A stretch of 24,847 nucleotides of DNA from a virus: IMG/VR virus record IMGVR_UViG_3300034198_005829, positions 1-24,847 of that record; one strand, written 5' to 3'. This document shows, piece after piece, positions 6,546 to 15,100 of this stretch. A model generated the notes under the pieces. That model was not told where the DNA came from. It did not search any database and saw only the letters and a list, made by a program, of their open reading frames with translations. Position 1 is the first letter of the stretch; every line of letters begins with the position of its first letter. The translations under genes were made by a program, and so were the position numbers.

Positions 6546-9194
6546 ATGCCTTCTCAATTTGGACAATATCAAGGCGGCATCAAGGGAGTCCAAGGACTTG
6601 CAGAAACTGGTGCTAACATAGGCAAGACTCTTCAACAGGGTATGTCTTCCTTTGGCTCTTCAATGGCTGAAGGCATAAAGGCTTATAATGAGAATCAAGC
6701 CAAAGACCAAGTACTTCAAGAAGAAGCCAAAGCATTAGGAATGCAGATTCAACAGTTTGCGGCTCAGTTTGGAGACTCTCCAGAGCATAAGCAATTTGCA
6801 GATTCGCTTCAGCCTTATATCCAGCAGTTAGCCAAGGTTCCGTCTATGTCTCTCACTCAGAAGATGGGTGCTGTGACTGGCGTTAAAGCGGCCTTTGGCA
6901 ATATTGGTCAGCAATTGCAAGTGTTTGAGATGATGCGTAAGGAGCGTATGGCTAGAGACATGAATGCGGCTAGGGGCGGTGTCAGAGAGTTCGATGAACA
7001 GACTGTTCCGACTGCCATCATTCCGTCTGGCAAGTTGCCTTATTTCTACGGCAAGAACTACACAGAACAAGAAAGCGAACTTGTTAGACTTACCAATGAG
7101 GCTAAGGCTAAAGGTGCTAATGTTGACCTTCCAAAAGTTCTTAACGATTGGAGAAGCGGACTCAAGGCTAACGCTATGTCCAGACCAGACCTTCCTCCGC
7201 AAATCAAGGAGGCTCTTGTTAAGCAGATTGACGCTGGTGAAGGACTCACCGACAACATTCAGACTGACCAAAGCGGAGTCACGGATTACGCCAAGGAAGC
7301 GGAGATGTACGAGAAGACGAGCACATCGGTCAAGGAGCAACTTGCTCCTCAGAAGGTTGAAGCCCCTGTAAACAAGGGTACTGCTCCCGACAAGGCTACC
7401 GAACAGACTAGGTCTTTAATTACTGACACTATCTCTAAGTTAGAAGGCATGAGCAAGACGAAGGAAACTCTGTCAGATTCTGAGTTCAACAAACTTGTCG
7501 CTCAAGACCCTGCTCCGTCTAGATACACTAAGGTTGCTAACCTTGAAACTCAAGGCTGGAAGCGAAGCGTTGATGACAAGGGCAAGGTTTCTTGGTCTAA
7601 GGAGACAGAAAACAAACAAGTCAGCGATGCTCTTGCTATCTATAAGGGCGAACTGGATAAGTTAAATAAGCCTACAAAGGAAGCAGAAAGAGCAACCAGA
7701 GAAGAATCCGACAAGAAGGAACTAACAGAAATTGATTCCCTTCTTAAGAGCACACAAGAAAAGATAGATTCTGGAGAATCCTTAAGTATGGGTGAAAAGG
7801 AAAAGTTGCTGGATGGTGCGGCTAGATACACAAGACAATTTGGAACTTGGCTTGGAAAGCAATCCGCTATGGATTCTGCACGAACAATTAGCGGAGAGAT
7901 TACCGATGAGGTTGCTGACCGTCATATGGAAAGTGTAATTTATGGTAATGGTGCAAATACATCGGTTGCTGATAATGTGAAAAACTTTGCTATTGAAGGC
8001 ATAGCATCAAGCCCTGCTGGAGTTGCATTAGGAATAACTAATCCTTACGCTAGAAAACTCACAGTTAACGAGACCAAGCGACTTGAAGCGGCTTACGAAA
8101 GACTTAAAACAAAGAAGGCTGTTGAAATGGAAAAGGCTGGAGTGAATTCAACAGAGTTAATTGCGGCTCTCAATACCAGAAAAACTCAGTTACAAAATTC
8201 TATTGCTACAGGAATTAAGGCTCCTACTGCGGCTGATATGTCTAAGGCTCAACAGGCAACTGCGGCTGAACAGCCTAAGCCAGAACAAGAGTATACTCTG
8301 ACGAATCAGTACAATATGACGCTTGGAACGACTACAGGCCAAGTTGCTACTTCCCTTGAAAGCAAGCGTAAAGATATGAAGGCTTTCTTTCAGAACAAGT
8401 ACGGATATATCCCCGCTTCGTTTGAGGAATCATTTAAGGCTACTTATCCCGAAGCCAACTTCAAGACAATGGAAACAGCATATGGTGCGTTCATGTGGGA
8501 TGGCAAGGACTGGAAGCAAATCCAGATGAAAGAATATAAGCCTCCGTCTCGCAAGGAATTGGCTGAAGAAAAGGCTGTTTCGTTTGGTAAGTTACAACCC
8601 GACTCCAGCATTGATATCAATGAGTTCGGTGAACTTGTGCCTAACTCTGGCGTGTATGTTCGTGGTATCTTTGGAGGAACTCCAACAGAAGCGTTTAAAT
8701 TCAGAACAGATATGCTAGAAGGCTCTAATGCTAAGAAAGCAGTAGCCAGACTTACTGAGATTAATGACATGGTCGGTGAGTCTATGCCTTGGAACTCTAA
8801 AGTCTGGGGCGAAGCCAAGGCTCTCCTTCCTCAGATTAAGGCTGGTCTCAGAACTGACATCATTGGTGTCGGTACAGTTTCTAACTACGAACAAGAACTT
8901 ATCAACGATGTTGTGGCTGACCCAACAAAGTTCTGGTCTCTTGAGGCTTCCGATAGGGCTAAAATTGCCGTCATTATGGACAAGATTAGCAATAAACTTG
9001 TTCAAGCCCCCGCTAACTATGGTCTTGAGGTTAGGATTGCTGGCAAGCGTAATGAAGAACTTGAAAGAGGCTTCAAGATGGGCAGGGCTGGCAAGTCTAA
9101 ATTAGAACTTGATTTCGAGGCTAGAGGTGGCAAAAAGGGTGTTGGTCTTAACTGGAACTTATCTAACAAAATTCCAGACGCTCTTAAAAACTAA
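6546..9194 (+). CDS. Large internal virion (ejection) protein, gp15-like
   Basis: This 882-aa protein starts with a small-residue-rich segment (GLAETGANIGKTLQQGMSSFG). Long stretches of charged helix and probable coiled coil follow, with KEAERATREESDKKEL near residues 378-395. The C-terminal third is more globular. There is no signal peptide and no enzymatic motif I can recognise. The place between a Gln-rich ejection protein and a giant multidomain protein matches T7 gp15 (747 aa), which forms the periplasmic part of the DNA-ejection channel. It starts 5 bases after the previous stop without a Shine-Dalgarno sequence. Another possibility is a scaffold-like virion protein, but the order favours ejection. 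Confidence 0.58.
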   Translation: MPSQFGQYQGGIKGVQGLAETGANIGKTLQQGMSSFGSSMAEGIKAYNENQAKDQVLQEEAKALGMQIQQFAAQFGDSPEHKQFADSLQPYIQQLAKVPSMSLTQKMGAVTGVKAAFGNIGQQLQVFEMMRKERMARDMNAARGGVREFDEQTVPTAIIPSGKLPYFYGKNYTEQESELVRLTNEAKAKGANVDLPKVLNDWRSGLKANAMSRPDLPPQIKEALVKQIDAGEGLTDNIQTDQSGVTDYAKEAEMYEKTSTSVKEQLAPQKVEAPVNKGTAPDKATEQTRSLITDTISKLEGMSKTKETLSDSEFNKLVAQDPAPSRYTKVANLETQGWKRSVDDKGKVSWSKETENKQVSDALAIYKGELDKLNKPTKEAERATREESDKKELTEIDSLLKSTQEKIDSGESLSMGEKEKLLDGAARYTRQFGTWLGKQSAMDSARTISGEITDEVADRHMESVIYGNGANTSVADNVKNFAIEGIASSPAGVALGITNPYARKLTVNETKRLEAAYERLKTKKAVEMEKAGVNSTELIAALNTRKTQLQNSIATGIKAPTAADMSKAQQATAAEQPKPEQEYTLTNQYNMTLGTTTGQVATSLESKRKDMKAFFQNKYGYIPASFEESFKATYPEANFKTMETAYGAFMWDGKDWKQIQMKEYKPPSRKELAEEKAVSFGKLQPDSSIDINEFGELVPNSGVYVRGIFGGTPTEAFKFRTDMLEGSNAKKAVARLTEINDMVGESMPWNSKVWGEAKALLPQIKAGLRTDIIGVGTVSNYEQELINDVVADPTKFWSLEASDRAKIAVIMDKISNKLVQAPANYGLEVRIAGKRNEELERGFKMGRAGKSKLELDFEARGGKKGVGLNWNLSNKIPDALKN

Positions 9195-9199
9195 TCACA

Positions 9200-12100
9200 A
9201 TGGCTGAACTTTACGCTAAACCCTATGAAGTAATTGATACGGGTTATAATCCTCAGCAGACCCAACAAGGCGGTCAAAATGCTGAAATGCAATCCTATCT
9301 TGAGTCTCTTCCCCCAGAGGAAAGACAGAAGGCTATGGAGCGTATTAATTCTCCGCTTAGTGGCGAGGAATTAGCATTGATGGCTCAGTCTGGACAGAAA
9401 GCACCGACATTAGAAGAATACGCTGAGATTGAAAAATGGCACAAAGGTCACGAAATTTCGTTTATTGATGGTATTGGTAAAATAGCCGAAGCGGGAGGGC
9501 AAGTGATGAGTGACATCACGAATGCTATGGGTTCGTTTGTGAATAATCCTTCTGATGCTACATCAAAGATGCCAGCCACGGCTGTCGAGGCGTTTGCTCA
9601 AGGCACAAGAAACTTCTATGGGATGCTGGCTCAGTCTGGCAATCCCGATTCTGCTTTATTCAGAGTCAAGGACTTCCTCAATGGCACAGGAAGAATTGAG
9701 GATAGGTATAATCAGTACATGGAAGCCCTTAAATTCAATAGGGATTCCGCTGACCTCGCTGAAGGAAAGCAAACCCTTGTCATGGACAAGGACATGATTA
9801 ATCACGAAATTACACAGGCAATGGCGTACATCGCTGACCCTACCCTGTTCATTCCTTTTGGTAAGGTTGCTTCTACTGGTCTTCGTGCTATTGGTCTTGG
9901 CGAAAAACTTACTATGGCTGGGGCTAGGTCTGCGGCTATCAAGAACGGTATCCTTGGAAATACACTCAAATGGGGTGCTGGTCAACCTCTGGAGTTCCTT
10001 GGTGGTGCTGTTAGAAATACCATTGATTATGGATTAGAGAAGGCTGGGGCGGCTTTTGAAGCCACTACTGGCATGGAGGCTAAACAGTTCGCCCAGACTG
10101 CCAGAATGTCTGGAATAGGCTTTTCTGCTTCAGCGGTTGCTGGTCACGCAGTTCCTTACGCTTCTACGATTTCTGATGCCTACATTGTAGGTTCCTCTGC
10201 CAAGGGTTTCGGCGAGGCTCTTACCCTCATGGGAGAAACTATGTCCAAGAATAAGTTTGGACGAGGTATAAACTCTTGGGCGGCTGAGTCCCTTGAACAG
10301 GCTGAAAAGAACGGCGTTGCCCTAAGCCCTCATGCCAAGGGTCTTCTAAAGACTTTAAACGCTGTTGACCCGCTCTTTGCCTACGGCTGGAACGGTCTTG
10401 AAGGTGCGGCTGAAGGTGCGTTGATTGGTGGCGTATTAGGTTACGCAAGCGGTGGCGAGGAAGGTATGTACAGCGGCATTGGTGCTGGCGTCGCCCTCGG
10501 CGGCGTAGGTGCTACCGCTGGCAAGGCTGTTGCTGATGTGACAGGTGGTACTAATGTCGCCAGACGAGCCGTCCAAGCCAAGATGGTCATCGAAGGTCAC
10601 AAGGTAACTAACCCAGATAAGGCTATGTTCTTCCAAGCCATGCAGACTACTGCTGAGGCTAGAGGACAAGATGTAGACTTAGTTAACGGCATCATTGCTG
10701 GTATCGATAAGGTCGCTCCAAACTTTGAGTTCCATGCCCTCACTCCAGACCAGTTTAAGATTGAGGCTATTCGCAAGGGATATAATCCGTTCACGGGTAA
10801 GTTCGCTGAGTTTACGGCATTAAGCAATGAGTTCGGCTCAGATAGGGCATCTAAATCTAAGGCGATGTATATTCTTCGCTCAGTAGGCGGTGACTTTGTT
10901 GGCGATAGCAAGTCGTTCCTTGCGGCTCTCAAAAAGGCTTCTGCCAAGGATTCTACTAATCCCAATAAGCCAGCGGGTAACATTCCTGCCAATTTAAGAA
11001 AGTACACGGATGTCGCTAAGACATTTGATAAACTCACCAAGACGCAACAAGACGCTGTCCTAAAGGAAATTGACGGACAGGCTAATTTTTCAAAGGAACT
11101 AGGCGGTAGCACGAAACTCCGTGAACACTATGATGCCCTTTCTTGGTCTGAGGCATGGACTGATTCATTGGTCAAGAAGTTTGAATCTGACAGAGAAGGT
11201 GCAAGAAAGGATATCATTGATATGCTTTCACGGGAAACCAAGAAGAACGGTGAACGCACACTCAAGGGTCAGAGATTAGTAGACAAACTGACGGCTGAAG
11301 GATTCTTAGACAGAGACGGCAAGTTGCTCCGTAAGCGTAATCTGCATCAAGCGGATATGACGCTTATTGAGTTCGCTTCCACCAAGGGCGGGGTGATGAG
11401 AAGAGATGCTGATGGAAAGACGCATATGTACATCAACCTAAATAACATGGGTAGTGAGACATTCCCGCACGAACTCTTCCATACAATCATGCGTGAGTCT
11501 CCGATGAAAGACCATTTCACGAAGTCTTTGATTCAGAAACTTGTTGGCTCGTTTGACGCTCAAGGCAACCTCGTCAGAAACGGAGAAGTTAATGTCAACC
11601 AACTCCGCAAATTCTTCAAGAAGTATATCGACCTCACTTCCTTCGATGAAGACGGCACGATGAATCCTGTTAAGGCAGAGGAGACCATGAAGGCTGTTGA
11701 GATTGCCCTCGGTGAGTACGAACAGTCTGGCAAGAACAAGAAGATTTCGGCAGAGTCCAGAGACCTACTTGAGAAGTACACAGAAGAGTTCGGTGCTTAT
11801 TATTTTTCGCATTGGCTGATGGGTCGCAACAGAAACACCCTGTTCTTTGGTGGCGAACTCAAGGGCATTGAAGGTCTTGTCGAAAGAACCAAGGATTCGT
11901 TCATGGACTTCTGGCAGTCTAAGATTTCCAAGGCTAACCCAGAGTTCGATTTCTCCAAGGGACTCAATGAATCGTTCAGTCGCTCCAAGGGTCTTGGTCG
12001 CATCTCTTCGATGGACTACTACATGAGGGACATGGTCAGAGCCGCCTCTAATGCCAACAGAGACGCTTTCAAGCCCGACTCAATGACCCTTGAAAACCTC

Positions 12101-15100
12101 AGAGATTTTGAGCAAAGCAACGGTCTTAGAAACCTCACAAACAAGGATGGCAACAGAAGACTTAATCCTCCCGAAAGAAAGAAGCAGAACCATGCTCTTG
12201 GCAAGGAAGGATTCAAGATTCTCAGCGGACTGGATAAGAACCTCCGCACATCCAAGGACACAATCGATGAGAACGGAAAGCCTGTCATCACGGGCAGACT
12301 GTCTGAGGCTGAATTAGACGCTCTCGTCAAGGGCGGTATCGTTCCTAGGGCTTGGGCTGACAAGGTCAACCAAGGCTATGCGATGCTTGACGGCACGGTC
12401 TCTAATGTCTACTCGGCTGGCTATCTTGGTTTCTCTGAGCAGACCACGGATGCATCCTACCCAAGACTATACGGCAAGGATGTTGCGTTCAAGAACCGCA
12501 AGGCTATCCTCTTTGACATTGAGACCAAGATTAAGGCTGACGGTACATTCTATACGCTTTTCCATAACATCGACTTGGCTGTTGTTGAACAGCGTGGCAA
12601 CCACCTCTGGCAGAACACAGACTACAGAAACCTTTGGAATGGCGACAGGGGTGCTATGGAGGCTGATTTCTTCAGATACATCAGCAACGCTTCCAAGGCT
12701 TCTACGGACACTAAGAAGTTAGACTCTGCGGCTCTTCTTGAGAAGGGCGATGGTCTTGGAGCACAGCGTAGAGATGTCCTTCAGCAGATGGCTGGCATGG
12801 CTCTCCAGACTGGCGATGCCTACAAGCATCAGCCTATCGCTGTCATCCCAGAGGGCATCAGACACAGCGTAACCACATTTAACATCGATGGTCTTACTAC
12901 TCCCCGTGTCGAACAGGGTGCTAGATACGACATCGACATGAAGAACGCTCACAAGTTCATCCGTGAGAACTGGCAACCCGATGACATGAGACAAGAAAAA
13001 ACTCCTGTTGGAAGGGTGCTTACTCACGAATCTGGATTCAAGTTCACTCAAGATGCCAACGGAAAGGTCTCTGCTTACACATCTGTTGGTGCTAAGATTG
13101 GCACATTTAACAGCATAAAGGAAGCAACTGTCGCTGGCAAAAACAAGTTCAACGATGTTTACAAGAACCACGATGCTGAAGTAAAGAAGGTCTTTGAAAA
13201 AAAGAACGAGGAAGCAAAGCGATTCCAAGCCTTGGATGAAAACGAAAGACAAGAAGCCATAAGAAACGGAGACCTGTTTTCTCTTGAGCGTGTAAAAAAC
13301 TTCATAGGAAACAGAAAGGTTCTTCGTCAGTCCAGAGAGGAGTTCATAATTTCTAAGGTCATTGAAGCGGTTGAAAACCCAGAGATACTCAAAAACTCAG
13401 TCACAAAAGCATTATCTTCGACAAATAAAACTGCGATTCAATATAGAAAACTTCTTCAAGAATTTGTAAAAGTAGGCGAAGAAGAAAAAAGATTAGCAAA
13501 TGAACATGGTGTGTTATATCAACAATGGCTAAAAACAACAGATGCTGACAAAAGAAGTATGCTTAGTCAAAAAATGACTGAGAACTCTGAAGCCGCCCAA
13601 GTACTTCAAGTTCAAAGACCAAAGGCTAAGTTTAACTTAGAAAGATTTGAGTTAGAAATGCAAAAAGAAAGAGTTGAGGCATTCGTAGAACTTCAGAATT
13701 CTATGTCTCATCTGACTCCAGAACAGTTTACCGAAGTTGTAAAGAATGAGTTAATGCTTACATACAATCCAGAACTTGGAGGAAAATATAAGGCTATCAA
13801 AAAGGCTCACTCTGGGATTGCTGAGACATTGTTTGCAAAAGAGTTTGACGACCAGACACAGACTGGAGTTCCAATTGTAGTTGTTGGAACACACGGAACT
13901 AGAAATGTAGAGTTAATGATTTCTAGAATACTGCTAGATGAAAAACTTGGTTCTCGATATGGAACAGCCGCAGGAGGAAAAGCGTACTCTTCTGACCTTG
14001 GTCACTTTATGGGTGGCTCTACCGACACCTCTTCCTCATATTCTGGAATTCCTCCTTCAGCATTTACTGAATATGCAAAAAATGGTATTCCTGTTAATCG
14101 GCTTGCTGAGTTCTTAGGTGATGGTGCTTTCTTAAATCCTTATGGATTCCCAGAATCACATCCTGTTTATAGGCTTAACAAGGCAATATTTGAACTTAAG
14201 AAAAATAGCCAAAAGGTTAACGATGCCCTTCTTTTTAAAGCACAAGATGCATATTTGGAACTATTTGACAAAGGAGATAAACTTTCCTACGATGACTTGT
14301 TGGCAAAGGCAAGAGAAGTGCAAGGTATTTTATCACACCTAAAGGATATTAGGTATATTAGTGACAATGCACACAGAAATTTAATTAATCTTACGGTAGA
14401 AGCATTTGATAAGTCCGTAAGAAAAGAAAGACAAAATCGAATCAGTAGAGATGAATTCAATGATTACCTTAACAATGCTGAGGTTTTAGTTATAAATCCT
14501 ATGTTTTCTCCTTTAGATGAAATGCGTGTTTCTGTTGATGAGTTACTTGGGGGAGAATTAAAAAACCAAGACAAGGAAATAAAACTTCCAGAAGGAAAGT
14601 CTATTAAAGTAAAGTACGACAACGAACTGTACAAAGAAGTTATTAAGTTGTCGCAAGAAACAATAAATACATTAACTGACACTTTTAACGGCTGGATGGG
14701 CAAGACCAACTTTGAAAACAAAGTAAAGATGGTCATTGGTGGAAAAAAGTTTTACGAAGGTTCTAGTACCGTAGAACCTGCTAAAACTTGGATGCAAATC
14801 AGAATGCTAATGGCTTTTGATAATCCAAAGGTTATCATAGACCCAAGAGGATATGATGAAAGCAAGTTAGCACCTCAAATGATTCAAGCCATCAACGAAG
14901 GGCATGATGGTATTATCTTTAAGCGTCTACGAGACGGAGGCTCTGAGGATGATATTTACATTCAACTCAAGGGCAATCAGAACAAGATACTTACTATTGA
15001 TACATCCTTTGACTCACAACACATTCCAAGAAAAGATGAAAATGGTAATGTTCTTAAAACAGGAAGAGATATTGGTTTAGCCCTTCAACCAGATGAGGTT

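Noticed and set aside
12719-13252. Open frame on the - strand (177 codons) inside the giant gene
   Set aside because: The giant + frame continues unbroken across it. The antisense product has no start context or neighbours on that strand.
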